Shown piece by piece: positions 35,820-48,000 of a DNA stretch of 64,000 nt. The DNA comes from SSF14 sp037045585 (GTDB lineage: Bacteria; Actinomycetota; Acidimicrobiia; Acidimicrobiales; Microtrichaceae), in contig JBAOIR010000004.1 of the NCBI GenBank assembly GCA_037045585.1, positions 62,001 to 126,000 of the forward strand. Reading direction: 5' to 3'. Made by a program: the position numbers and the translations under genes. The notes under the pieces are model-generated. The model saw only the letters and a list, made by a program, of their open reading frames with translations, was not told where the DNA came from and did no database searches. Every line of letters begins with the position of its first letter. The first letter of the stretch is position 1.

Positions 35820-37223
35820 GGCTCTTCGGATTTCAGCGGGGAGTGATGGTGGCGAGTAGGTCCCAGTTGGGCTTGCCGGCGTAGAGCAGCGTGCGGATCC
35901 GGTAGTTCCGGAAGCTGGTGAACCCGAACGCGGCGCGCTTGACCCGCTTGAGGAGGTTGTTGGCCGCTTCGGTCGGCCCGTTGGACACATGCGCCTGATG
36001 CCACGCGGCGATCTGATGCCGCCAACGCACTATGGTGCGGCCGAGTTGACGCACCTCAGGCGGGCAGGCGTCGTGTTGGAGATCGGCTCCGAGCCGGGTG
36101 ACGAACTCGAGCGCCAGATCCGGGTCGTGATGCTCATAGAGCCCCCGCACGACCTCCTTGGCGTGCCACGCCATCCGCACCTCGCCACGCGGATCGCCCG
36201 CTTCTAACAAGCCCATGAGCTTGGTGCGACCCTTCTCGTCCAGGCGCTCGTCAGCCTTCGTGAGGAGGCGTCTCGAACGGTAGAGCGGGTCACCCTTGTG
36301 GCCACGGTGACCGAGCGTCTCGTTCTGCACCCGGCGGCGGACCTCGTCGAGTTTCTGGTTCGCGAGCTTCACCAAGTGGAACGGGTCAGCAACCTGGATC
36401 GCTGCCGGTGTCATCGTGTCGAACACCCGCCGATACGGCCCCGACAGATCGAGGGTCGCCCACTCGACTCGGCTACACCATGCCTCGCTGCGCTCGGCGA
36501 GCCACGCGCACGGGCCTGCAGCGTTGCGACCCGGGACGACGTCGAGGAGCTGGCCTCGGCGCACATCAACCAACTGGGTCGACCACGTGAGCGTTCGCCA
36601 CTTCCCGAGCCGGGCGAAGAGCACTTCGTCGAGACCGAGGGCGGTGACGTCACCGATCCGATCCGGGTCCTCGACGAGCGCGGTGCCATACGCGATGACG
36701 GCGTCGTTGATCGTGTGCCAGTCGCAGCCCAACTCGACCGCGACCTCGTTGACGCTGCGGGCACAGCGGCCGACTTGGGCGGTGACCCACCGGCCAGCGC
36801 GATCTGTCATCGCCAAGCGTGGCGGTGCGATGCTGGGTGCGTCTTCGGTCCAGGACCCGACCCGGCACCAGGTGTGTGGGCACCGCCATCGGCGCTTGCG
36901 CCACACCAGCCGTGTCGGCCGACCGAAACACGCCAGGTCGACCAGCTCGACCACCGGCCGGTCCTTGGACCACGCACGAGAGCCGCAACCCTCACAGAAC
37001 GCCGTCGACGCTGTCGTCTCGACGTGCACCCGGATCGGGCCGGTGAGACCGGCTTCGACCGCGACGATGAACACGCCGGGCAAGCCGACAAGCAGCGCGC
37101 ACATGCGCGTAGGGTCCAATTCCACGAGGGCTCTCCGACATCTGGCTGGCTAGACACCGTCAGATTCGCAGAGCCCTCGTACGCGTCAGCGGACCCCTAC
37201 ACCCCGCTCAGATCCGAAGAGCC
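35820..37223 (-). mobile_element. Complete ISL3-family insertion sequence, 1404 bp
   Basis: The terminal inverted repeats at 35820-35841 and 37202-37223 (22 bp, two mismatches, both beginning ggctcttcgga when read inward) enclose a single transposase gene. The element is flanked by an exact 8-bp direct repeat, tgaaaacc, at 35812-35819 and 37224-37231. Both the 8-bp duplication and the size fit the ISL3 family. The intact ends and ORF suggest recent, possibly active, transposition. Confidence 0.93.
35833..37125 (-). CDS. ISL3-family transposase
   Basis: The 430-residue transposase is intact. The N-terminal zinc-finger region has FCEGCGSRAW and WRCPHTWCR. The DDE-type catalytic domain includes LGLDEVLFARLG, VADPFHLVKLANQKLDEVRRR and a late ISL3-typical NGPTEAANNLLKRVKRAAFGF with the catalytic glutamate. 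It starts at ATG 37125, and the stop codon lies inside the left terminal inverted repeat. A 9-bp inverted repeat (gagggctct/agagccctc) between 37124 and 37183 can form a hairpin over the translation start, which may limit transposase made from outside transcripts. Confidence 0.93.
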   Translation of the reverse strand: MELDPTRMCALLVGLPGVFIVAVEAGLTGPIRVHVETTASTAFCEGCGSRAWSKDRPVVELVDLACFGRPTRLVWRKRRWRCPHTWCRVGSWTEDAPSIAPPRLAMTDRAGRWVTAQVGRCARSVNEVAVELGCDWHTINDAVIAYGTALVEDPDRIGDVTALGLDEVLFARLGKWRTLTWSTQLVDVRRGQLLDVVPGRNAAGPCAWLAERSEAWCSRVEWATLDLSGPYRRVFDTMTPAAIQVADPFHLVKLANQKLDEVRRRVQNETLGHRGHKGDPLYRSRRLLTKADERLDEKGRTKLMGLLEAGDPRGEVRMAWHAKEVVRGLYEHHDPDLALEFVTRLGADLQHDACPPEVRQLGRTIVRWRHQIAAWHQAHVSNGPTEAANNLLKRVKRAAFGFTSFRNYRIRTLLYAGKPNWDLLATITPR

Positions 37224-37231
37224 TGAAAACC
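37224..37231. repeat. Target-site duplication, right copy (tgaaaacc)
   Basis: The exact 8-bp direct repeat of 35812-35819 abuts the right terminal inverted repeat. Joining the copies gives the pre-insertion site tccatgaaaaccacgctc. Confidence 0.9.
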
Positions 37232-37353
37232 ACGCTCCACGCCGAGGATTGGGAGATTGCCCCGGCACGTGACGAACCAATTGACCTTGAATGGTTGCGT
37301 CGATAGCTTCTCGGACGCTAGGGCTGGTGGCAGGCGAAAACGGGAGGGGCGGG

Positions 37354-38538
37354 GTGGGCTCAGGGAGACGAGGTCCCCGACGGCGAACGCGCCGTCGTTT
37401 CAATGGCGTTCCCCGGCGTGGCTTCCTCGCCACGACGGTGATCTTGGCGATGGCCGTCGCCGCCGTCGCGTGCACGCCGAACCAGGCCGATCCCGCCGAC
37501 TGCGCCGAGCCCAGGGCCGGCGTCAACCTGGCCGGGTGCGACTTCACGGGCCGGGATTTCACGGGCGTGGACCTCACCGGTGCCGACCTCCGTGACGTGA
37601 CGTGGACCGGCGCCGTCCTGATCCGGGCGATGCTGCGCGATGCCAACCTGACCGGCGCCGATCTCCACGGGCACGACCTCACCGGGGCCGACCTGACCAA
37701 CGCCAACCTGTCCGGGGCCGACCTCACCGAAACGACTCTCGCCGGGACGGTCTTCGACGGCACCACGCTCGTCGGCGCCGACCTGCGCGGTCTCGACCTT
37801 CGCACCGTCAGCTTGCGCACCGCCAAACTCGGCAAGGCTCGACTGGAACGCTCCGATCTCGGTGGCACCGATCTGAGCGGCGCCGACCTGACCGGAGCAC
37901 GAGCCGAGGGCGCAACGCTCGCCGGAGCGGATCTGACCGGCTCCAATCTGGCCGGCGCCGATCTCGACCACGCCGATCTGAGCAACGTCGTCGCGCCGGG
38001 AGCTTCGTTCGCCGGTATCGACGGCGACCACGCCCGCTTCCTCGACGCCCAACTCGCCGGCGCGAAGTTCGCCGACAACGCCGTCCTCCCGGGTGTCGAC
38101 TTCGGCGACGGGCCCGACGCCGATCTGGTGGGCGCCGACCTGTCGGGCGCCGACTTCACCAGATCCGACCTGGCCGGCGCGGTCCTCGACGCCGCGGTCA
38201 TTTCGGGGACGGTGTTCGACAACGTCGACCTGACCGCCTCCTCGATGCGCGGCACGACCATCGAACAGGCCGGCGTGCGGGTGGGCGCAGCCTTCCGGGG
38301 CGCCCTGCTCATCCGGGCCACCGTCGACGGCGCCGTCCTGGGTGGTGGCGGCGCATCGTCGCTGTTCCAAGGTGCGGCGTTCGACGGGGCCTCGATCAAC
38401 GGATCCGACCTGTCGGGCGGCCGCTTCGACGGCTCCACCGGGTCGGACGCACTGGCCGCGAACTCCGGCAACGACTACAGCGGCGCAACCTGCCACGACG
38501 GTGGTGGCTACGACCCGGGGTCGCATCCGTGCCCGTGA
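37354..38538 (+). CDS. Pentapeptide-repeat exported lipoprotein with twin-arginine-like signal
   Basis: The N-terminus has RRGFLATTVILAMAVAAVACTPN, which combines a twin-arginine motif with a lipobox (AVAC). It is followed by about 300 residues of A(D/N)LxG pentapeptide repeats (LTGADLRDV, LSGADLTETT, LTGARAEGATLAGADLTG), which fold as a right-handed beta helix. GTG 37354 follows a gggagg site; ATG 37291 is the alternative start. The gene overlaps the next one, and its linkage to the RHS gene downstream suggests a surface component of the same module. Confidence 0.75.
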   Translation: MGSGRRGPRRRTRRRFNGVPRRGFLATTVILAMAVAAVACTPNQADPADCAEPRAGVNLAGCDFTGRDFTGVDLTGADLRDVTWTGAVLIRAMLRDANLTGADLHGHDLTGADLTNANLSGADLTETTLAGTVFDGTTLVGADLRGLDLRTVSLRTAKLGKARLERSDLGGTDLSGADLTGARAEGATLAGADLTGSNLAGADLDHADLSNVVAPGASFAGIDGDHARFLDAQLAGAKFADNAVLPGVDFGDGPDADLVGADLSGADFTRSDLAGAVLDAAVISGTVFDNVDLTASSMRGTTIEQAGVRVGAAFRGALLIRATVDGAVLGGGGASSLFQGAAFDGASINGSDLSGGRFDGSTGSDALAANSGNDYSGATCHDGGGYDPGSHPCP

Positions 38539-39017
38539 TCACAACACGCCGGCCTCGGCGGGCCCGTGTGGCGGCGAGCATCGTCGCCGCCGTCGCATTC
38601 GCGGGCGTGTGCTCGTCGGAACGGACCGCCATCACCACGAAACCACCGGAGACGATGACGGCCGAGGACGTCGGCACGTTGCAGGCCGCGTCCGACATCG
38701 TCGTCGACGAAGCGGTCACCGTGCGCGATGTCGATCTCGAGCACCAGGGCTACGTGGCGATCTACGACGGCTCGTCCGGGGCGCCCGGCGACCTCCTCGG
38801 CGTCAGCTCGCTACTCCCGGCCGGTCCACACGAAGACGTCGAGGTCGAGCTCGACGGTCCGCTCGGCGATCGCACCGAGGCCTTCGTGATCGTCCACAAC
38901 GAGGACAACGGCAATTCGTCGTTCGACGCACCGGCGGCCGATCGCGCCGCCGGCACCGACCGCGGCGTGCTGTCGGTTCGCATCTCGCTCGTTCCCGCCC
39001 AGGGGAGGCACTCGTGA
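38529..39017 (+). CDS. Exported DUF7282-like protein
   Basis: The 162-residue product (MPVITTRRPRRARVAASIVAAVAFAGVC) has a signal peptide, possibly with a lipid-linked cysteine. Its C-terminal domain (HQGYVAIYDGSSGAPGDLLGVSSLLPAGPHEDVEVEL, AFVIVHNEDNGNSSFDAPAADR) is like the DUF7282 adhesion-type beta domain. It starts at GTG 38529 or 38535, inside the end of the pentapeptide gene. Its stop overlaps the RHS start by GTGA, so the four genes from 37354 to 54288 are translationally linked. The function is unknown. Confidence 0.65.
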   Translation: MPVITTRRPRRARVAASIVAAVAFAGVCSSERTAITTKPPETMTAEDVGTLQAASDIVVDEAVTVRDVDLEHQGYVAIYDGSSGAPGDLLGVSSLLPAGPHEDVEVELDGPLGDRTEAFVIVHNEDNGNSSFDAPAADRAAGTDRGVLSVRISLVPAQGRHS

Positions 39018-42000
39018 CCACAGCGCCAATCGAACGAGACACTGATCGCCGGACCCACGGTTGGTTCACGCGTGGTGTCGCCGCCGTGCTCGGAGCGCTC
39101 CTGGCACTCCTGGGCCTGGCGATGGTCGACCCCGCTGGGGCCGGAGCGCAGACCACGCTCACCCTCGGTGTGTCGGAGGTGTATTCGCCGCCGGAGGTGT
39201 TCACGCCCGACGGCGACGGTAACGACGAGTCGACGCCGGTGTACTACTGCCTGTCTCGCAATGCCGACTTGACGGTCACGGTGAAGAACGCGGCGGGCAC
39301 GGTGGTGCGGACGTTGGAGTCGGGGGTGTCGCACACGGGTTCGGTGTGGACGGCGCCGTGTCGGACCAACTATGCGGGCCAGTTCTCGTGGGACGGCAAG
39401 AACGATGCGGGCGTGGTGGTGCCCGACGGGGCGTACACGATCGCGATCCACGCGGTCGACGGTGACGGTGGTGTGGCCGATGTGACGCACCCGGTCGGGG
39501 TGAACACGAAGGCGCCGGGGGTGTTGACGTCGCCGGTGGCCGGCGCCGTTCTCGCGGGCACGGTGGGGTTCGTGTTCACCCCGGCGGTGGGGGTGCCGGT
39601 GACGAGCGTCTCGGTGACGTGCCTCGGCACGGCGTCAGCGGCCGGTGGGGACGGTACGTTCCGCAACTCGACCGATACCGCCACCTGCACCTCTGGACCG
39701 ACCGATCTGCGGGCCACGGTGCAGTACAAGGATTCGTACGGGGTGTCGCATACGTGGACGTCGCCGAAGGTGGCGGTGACGATCTCGAATCCGGTGCGGT
39801 TGGGTGTGTCGGAGGTGTATTCGCCGCCGGAGGTGTTCACGCCCGACGGTGACGGCAACGACGAGTCGACGCCGGTGTACTACTGCCTGTCTCGCAATGC
39901 CGACCTGACGGTCACGGTGAAGAACGCGGCGGGCACGGTGGTGCGGACGTTGGAGTCGGGGGTGTCGCACACGGGTTCGGTGTGGTCGGCGCCGTGTCGT
40001 TACAACTACGTCAGCAGCTTCTCGTGGGACGGCAAGAACGATGCGGGCACGGTCGTGCCCGACGGGGCGTACACGATCGCGATCCACGCGGTCGACGGTG
40101 ACGGTGGTGTGGCCGATGTGACGCACCCGGTCGGGGTGAACACGAAGGCGCCGGGGGTGTTGACGTCGCCGGTGGCCGGGGCCGTGCTCGTGGGCACGGC
40201 GGCGTTCGTGTTCACCCCGGCGGTGGGCGTGCCGGTGACGAGCGTCTCGGTGACGTGCCTCGGGTCAGCCTCTGCCGCGTCGCCCGACGGCACCTTCCGA
40301 GGATCGGCCGACACCACCTCCTGCAACGCTGGGCCGACCGATCTGCGGGCCACGGTGCAGTACAAGGACCCCTACGGGGTGTCGCATACGTGGACGTCGC
40401 CGAAGGTGGCGGTGACGATCTCGAATCCGGTGCGGTTGGGTATGTCGGAGGTGTATTCGCCGCCGGAGGTGTTCACGCCCGACGGTGACGGCAACGACGA
40501 GTCGACACCGGTGTACTACTGCATGTCGAGAGCAGCGAACACGACCATCGTCGTGAAGAACGCTGCCGGTGTCGTGGTGCGGACGTTGGAGTCGGGCGTG
40601 TCGCGTCCCGGATCGGCGTGGGTGGCGCCGTGTCGTTACAACTACGTCAGCAGCTTCTCGTGGGATGGCAAGAACGATGCGGGCGTGGTGGTGCCCGACG
40701 GGGCGTACACGATCGCGATCCACGCGGTCGACGGTGACGGTGGTGTGGCCGATGTGACGCACCCGGTCTGGGTGAACACGAAGGCGCCGGGGGTGTTGAC
40801 GTCGCCGGTGGCCGGCGCCGTTCTCGTGGGCACGGTGGGGTTCGTGTTCACCCCGGCGGTGGGCGTGCCGGTGACGAGCGTCTCGGTGACGTGCCTCGGG
40901 TCAGCCTCTGCCGCGTCGCCCGACGGCACCTTCCAGGGGTCGGCCGACACTACGAACTGCACGCCCGGGCCGACCGATCTGCGGGCCACGGTGCAGTACA
41001 AGGATTCGTACGGGGTGTCGCATACGTGGACGTCGCCGAAGGTGGCGGTGACGATCTCGAATCCGGTGCGGTTGGGTGTGTCGGAGGTGTATTCGCCGCC
41101 GGAGGTGTTCACGCCCGACGGTGACGGCAACGACGAGTCGACGCCGGTCTACTACTGCATGTCGCGGGACGCGACACTGACCGTGACGGTGAAGAACGCG
41201 GCGGGCACGGTCGTGCGGACGTTGCTGGCCGGCGTGGCGAGGACGGGTTCGGCGTGGGTGGCGCCGTGTCGTTACAACTACGTCAGCAGCTTCTCGTGGG
41301 ATGGCAAGAACGATGCGGGCACGGTCGTGCCCGACGGGGCGTACACGATCGCTCTCCATGCGGTCGACAGTGACGGCGGCTTCGCCGACGCCACGTTGGC
41401 GACGGGTGTGAACACGAAGGCGCCGGGGGTGTTGACGTCGCCGGTGGCCGGGGCCGTGCTCGGGGGCACGGCGGCGTTCGTGTTCACCCCGGCGGTGGGG
41501 GTGCCGGTGACGAGCGTTTCGGTGACGTGCCTCGGGTCGGCGTCGGTGGCCAACGCCGACGGAACGTTCCGCAACAGCTCCAGCACGCTCGGCTGCGAGA
41601 GCGGACCGGTCGATCTGCGGGCCACGGTGCAGTACAAGGATTCGTACGGGGTGTCGCATACGTGGACGTCGCCGAAGGTGGCGGTGACGATCTCGAATCC
41701 GGTGCGGTTGGGTGTGTCGGAGGTGTATTCGCCGCCGGAGGTGTTCACGCCCGACGGTGACGGCAACGACGAGTCGACGCCGGTCTACTACTGCATGTCG
41801 CGGGACGCGACCCTGACCGTGACGGTGAAGAACGCGGCGGGCACGGTCGTGCGGACGTTGCTGGCCGGCGTGGCGAGGACGGGTTCGGCGTGGGTGGCGC
41901 CGTGTCGTTACAACTACGTCAGCAGCTTCTCGTGGGATGGCAAGAACGATGCGGGCACGGTCGTGCCCGACGGGGCCTACACCGTGGCCCTTCACGCGGT

Positions 42001-45000
42001 CGACAGCGACGGTGGTGTGGCCGATCTGACGCGACCCGTTGTCGGGTGAACACGAAGGCGCCGGGCGTGTTGACGTCGCCGGTGGCGGGTGCTGTTCTGA
42101 CGGGCACGGCGGGGTTCGTGTTCACCCCGGCGGTGGGGGTGCCGGTGACGAGCGTTTCGGTGACGTGCCTCGGGTCGGCGTCGGTGGCCAACGCCGACGG
42201 AACGTTCCGCAACAGCTCCAGCACGCTCGGCTGCGAGACGGACCGGTCGATCTGCGGGCCACGGTGCAGTACAAGGATTCGTACGGGGTGTCGCATACGT
42301 GGACGTCGCCGAAGGTGGCGGTGACGATCTCGAATCCGGTGCGGTTGGGTGTGTCGGAGGTGTATTCGCCGCCGGAGGTGTTCACGCCCGACGGTGACGG
42401 CAACGACGAGTCGACGCCGGTCTACTACTGCATGTCGCGGGACGCGACACTGACCGTGACGGTGAAGAACGCGGCGGGCACGGTCGTGCGGACGTTGCTG
42501 GCCGGCGTGGCGAGGACGGGTTCGGCGTGGGTGGCGCCGTGTCGTTACAACTACGTCAGCAGCTTCTCGTGGGATGGCAAGAACGATGCGGGCACGGTCG
42601 TGCCCGACGGGGCGTACACGATCGCTCTCCATGCGGTCGACAGCGACGGCGGCGTCGCGGACGCCATTCGTGAATCGGTCGTCGATACTCGCCGTCCCGG
42701 GTCCTTGAGCCAGCCGACCGACAACTCGACGCTCGCCGGATTCATCCCGTTCGTGTTCAGCCCCACTAGTGGCTTCACCGGTGTCACCAGCGTCACGTTC
42801 TGCTTCCGCTCCGGTGGGTGCGCCAACTCCGTCAACCCTTCAGCCGATGGCCAGTGGCGCACGTCGCTGTACGCCGGCGGGCTGACGGCGGGCCCGACGA
42901 CGCTGGACTGGACGGTGAACTACACCGACCAGTTCGGGAGTGCCCATTCGTGGAGCGGCGATTCTGTCGCGGTGTCGATCAACACCACGGCGTTGGCGCT
43001 GGCGTTCTCGGCATCGGTCACCGGCGGCGTGTCGCCGCTGGCAACCACGTTCTCCCTCGTTGCGTCCGACCCGAACGGCGCGCCGTTGACGTACACGTTG
43101 CAGTTCGACGACGGCACGACGGCGGCGACCGGGAGCATCAGCGCGCCCTACGAGCCGGTGACGGTCCAGCACACCTACACCAAGGGTGGCTCCTACTCGG
43201 CACGGGTCACCGTCTCCAACGGAGCCGGCGGGGTCGCTCAGGGAACCGTCGACCTGGCCGTGACCGACGCCCAACGCCCGACCGTGACAGCGGTTTCGAC
43301 CGACGCCAACCCGTCGGCGGATGGCGCACCCGTCACGATCACGGCCACGACAACGCTGCAGACGCCGGGAGGCCCCACGCCAACGGGCACAGTCCGATTC
43401 TTCGACGGTGCCAACCCGATCGGCGACGCCACCCTCAACGGCGTGGGCAAGGCGTCGATCACGCGGTCCTTGGGCCGTGGCACCCATGTGATCACCGCTG
43501 CCTATCAGGAGGCCCCCGGGTTCGCCGCCTCGACGTCGCCCGGCTACTCCCAGCACGTGCTCGCGGCCGCGACCGTGTCGCTGGCCTCCTCGCCCAACCC
43601 GTCGGCCTTCGGCGCCGCGATCACCCTGACGGCCAACGTCGGCGGGCCGGCTGGGACCGGTACCCCCACCGGCACGGTGACGTTCCGCGACGGGTCGACC
43701 GTGCTCGGCGTCGGGACGGTCGACGGGTCCGGCATCGCGACCTTCGTCACGTCGGCCCTCGAAGGCGCCACGCACTCGTTGACGGCGAGCTACGGCGGGG
43801 ACGACAACTTCGCCGCGGCCACGTCGGCCGCGGTCGAGCACGTCGTCGGCAAGCTCCCGGTCACCGTCAGCGTCGCCGCGAACCCGCTCACGTCGTCGTA
43901 CGGGCAACCCATCAAGTTCGCCGCCTCCGTCGACGGCTCCGGCCCGACCTTCCCGACGGGCTACGTATCGTACTACGAGGGCGCCAAGTTGCTGGCGACC
44001 GCACAGATCGGCCAGGACGGCGTCGCCGTGGTCAACATCGCATCGCTCGGCATCGGGTCGCGGTCGGTCGTGGCCAAGTACGGCGGGAGCGCCAGCTACG
44101 CCCCGGGCCAGTCCGAGGGACTGGCGGTCACCGTCGCCAAGGTCGCGCCGATCCCCGGGATCTTCACCTCGGTCAATCCGGCCCGCGCCGGCGAGGAGGT
44201 GACGATCGGCGTCACGATGTCGCCTCCCTGGTCGGGCACGCCCACCGGCGACGTTACGTTCTACGACGGCGCCGACGAGCTCGGCACCCGGGCGCTCGAG
44301 GGCGGCAAGGCGTCGATCACGACCTCGTCACTCGTCGTCGGCCCGCACTCGCTGACGGCCCGGTACGCCGGCGACGACCGTTACCTACCGATCTCCACCG
44401 GACAGGCGACACTGTCGGTCAACGCCGCCTCCCAGACGCTCACGGCGCTCACGGCCGCCAAGCCCTCCGTCTACTACGGCCAGGAGGCGTCGTTCTCGAT
44501 CAAGGTGACCGGCGACGGCGGCACCCCCACCGGAACCGTCGGGATCAGCGACAACGGCCTCGCCGTCAACGCCGTCGAGCTGAGCAATGGCGTCGCGACG
44601 TGGAAGACCAGCCGACTCACTGCCGGTGACCACGTGATCACCGCCTCGTACCTCGGTGACCGGACCTTCTCGCCGAGCGCGTCCGCCGGTGTCGACCAGG
44701 AGGTCGTCGCGCTCAGCACCCTGGTCGTGACGACACCCCTCCGGTCCGTCGTCGCCGGCGAGTGGTCCGATGTCGTCACCGTCGAGCTGCGCGGACCCGA
44801 CGGCCAGGCACGTACGGCCGGTACCGGTGGTGTGCCGATCGCGGTGTCGTCGTCGTCCTCGTTCGGTACGTTCCGCGGCGCCGTCGGCTCGGCCGTGATC
44901 GAACAGGTGTCGATCCCCGAGGGCTCCTCCACCGCTTCGGTGAGGATGCGCGACATCCTGACGGGTTCGCCCACCGTTCGCTTCGCACCGCCGACCGACA

Positions 45001-48000
45001 CCGGGGTGACCCCGGTCGAGCAACGGGTGGCCGTCACGGCTGCCGCCACCGCGTCCCTCGTGGTCTCTCCGGGGTCTGCGACCGCCGCCCCTGGCGACGG
45101 CCGGGCCTTCACCACCGAAGGGTTCGACGAGTTCGGCAACTCGACCGGCGAGCAGACCGGTGGGACTCTCCTGGTCGCGTCGTCGGGCGCCTCGTGCGAG
45201 GCCAACGTGTGCCGACCGGGCGGTCGAGGACGCTTCACGATCACGGCGAACGTCGGATCGGTGACGGCGACTGCGACGCTCGTCGGCGACAACCTGCCCG
45301 TACCCACGCTCAGCGCGTCGAACCAGACCGGACCCGGTCCACGCCAGGTCTCTCTGCAGATCGCGGCGACCGACGCCGACGCCGATCCCCTCACCTACAC
45401 CGTCGACTTCGGCGACGGCAGCGACGAAACCGAGCCGGCGCCGCTCCCGGCCGGGGGAGTCACCCTGACCCACGACTACGCGTCGTGCCTCGGCTGCATC
45501 GCGTCCGTGCGGGTGAGCGACGGATTCGGTGCACCCGACCCCTACGCCACGGCCGTGATCAGCGTCTCGCCACCCGAGCCCCTCGCCGCACAGGCCGGCG
45601 ACGGGAAGCGGGCGGTGGTCGGCACGACGGTGCACTTCGACGCCGCGAACTCGTCGCCCAGCCAGGGCATCGAGTCCTATCGCTGGGACTTCGGCGACGG
45701 CACGACCGCCGAAGGGGTGGTGGCCGACCACGCGTTCGCGGAACCCGGCACCTTCCAGGTGCAGCTCTCGGTCTCGATCGACGGCCTCACCTCGTCCGAC
45801 GTGACGAGGGTCGAGGTGATACCGCCGCCCGGCAACGGTGGCCTCGACATCCAGACCCGTGCGGGAGGCTTCGGGGTCGACGACGTCTCGGTCGTCGTGC
45901 AGGACGCCGACAACGTCGTGCACCAGGCCCAGCAACTCGGCGGGGGCAACTACCGGATCGCCAGTCTGAACGACGGCAAGTACACGATCTACGCGTTCAA
46001 GAACGGCTACGTACCGGTCACGGCCCCGGCCGTCGTCTCAGGGGGCGCCGGCTCCGCCACGATCGACCTCGTCGCCGGATCGTTCGGGATCGCCGAGCTG
46101 ACGACGCGTCGCCTCACCCCCGAGGAGGCCGTGTCGAAGGGAGTCGACCTCGCGGCGCCGGGCAACCAGAACGTCTTCCAGTTCGAGATCCACCTGGCAT
46201 TCGCGTTCGAACCCGAGATCGTCTTCTCCGGCGTGATGTCCGGTGGTGGCGGCGGTGGCGGTGGCGGTGGCGGCGGCGGTGGCGGCGGACGCTTCTACGG
46301 GACCAGTGGTGGAACGTGTGGGATCAGCCGCTGCGTGATCCAGGGGCGCTCCTACACCGTGATCGCCTACCCGAGCGGCGAGAACATCGTCTGGATCATC
46401 ATCCCCGGCCAGGCCAAATGGCTGAAGGAGTTCTTCGAGGTACAGCTGCGGGTCACCAACCTGTCGCCGACCGGCTACTCGCTCAAGCAGGGAACGGCCA
46501 CCCTCAACCTTCCGACCGGTGTGAGCCTGGCCGACGTCTTCGGCCCACCGCAGACGCTGACCAAGCCGTTCCCCGATGTCGCTGCGGGCGGATCCGAGAC
46601 CGTCGACTGGGTGATCCGGGGCGACGCCGAGGGGTTCTACAAGCTCTCGGCGGACTACGCCGCAGTGCTCGACCCCGTCGGCACCCCGGTGCAGCTGCAT
46701 GCCGAGACCGACGAGGCGAACGAGGTCCACGTCTGGGGTGGTTCGGCCCTCAGGATGAAGGTCGAGGTCGACGACGCGGCCGTCCTCAACTCGCCCTACC
46801 GGGTGCGGGTGTCGCTCAAGAACGTGGCCGACGTGCCGGTGTACAACCCGCTGGTCACGCTGCTGCCGGCTCCCGAGGCGCTCGATCGGATGTACGCATT
46901 CCAGCCGCGTGAGCAGTTCGACGACGGCACCGATCGGATCGAGCCGAACGAGACCTTCACGACCCACGACTACCTCCTGGTGCCGGCCTTCACGTTGCCA
47001 CTCGACCTCCGGAGATCGTTCATCGCCCGGACGGGCGGCAACACCGTGATCGAGACCGAGCTCGTCGAGCGCCCTGCCCCCACGCCGCCTTCGGAGATCA
47101 CCTTCAACGACGAGGGAGGCGACCTGAAGGTCAGCTGGCCCGCGGTCGACGGCGCCCTCGGGTATCAGCTGTTCACGACGCCGATCCACGGTTTCAACTT
47201 CCCGTTCGCTCCAGCGGGGGAGGTGCTCCCGCCCGCCGGCGGCGCCCCGTCGACGGAATACGTGCTGCCGTTCCGATCCGACGGCTACGGCCTGATAGCG
47301 GTGTCCACCCTGCTGCGGGGGCCCGACGGCGCCATCCACAACGTCCTCCGTCATCAGGTCGCCGAGGCCGGTGGCGTGACGTTGCAGGACGAGGACGCCT
47401 GCACGGCGTTCGGGTGGGCGCCCTACGGCATGGCGATCGGCAACTTCGTCTCGAGCGCGATCGACGTCAGTATCCCCGTCGCCGGCCCCAAGCTCGAGTT
47501 GTCCCGCACCTACAACAGCCTGTCGTCGCGGATCGGACCCTTCGGCAAGGGCTGGAACTCCACCTTCGACATGCACTGGTCGGGTGATGCCGGCAACAAC
47601 GTCGCCATCATCTACGGGGACGGCCGGTGCCTGCCGTTCACGCGCGACCCCGCCGACCTCTCGCACTTCAAGGTCGCGGGCAAGGGCCAGTTCGCAACCC
47701 TGGTGGCCGACGGGGACGGAGGGTTCGTCTTCACCGAGAAGGACCACACTGCGTACGAACTCGACTCCCGTGGTCGGCTCCTGTCGATCACCGACCCGTC
47801 GGGACGCCGTCAGGACCTCACCTACGACGCCGCCGACCCGCTGTCGACCCGGGTGGTCGAGGTCACCGACACGACCAGCGGCCGGAGTCTGCACTTCGAG
47901 TGGGATGCCAGCGGCCGGATCACCTCGGTGGCGACCGACCCGGTCACGACGGGTGCCGGAACGGCGCCGATGACTTGGCGTTACTACTACGACGGCGACG

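Noticed and set aside
42039..42240. Separate second RHS gene starting in the fifth repeat
   Set aside because: The apparent new start is out of frame with the repeats. Two missing bases compared with the sister unit explain the break, and repeat sequence continues across it.
39167..42660. CRISPR array or satellite
   Set aside because: The 636-bp units are coding, in frame and domain-sized, with no short repeat-spacer pattern.
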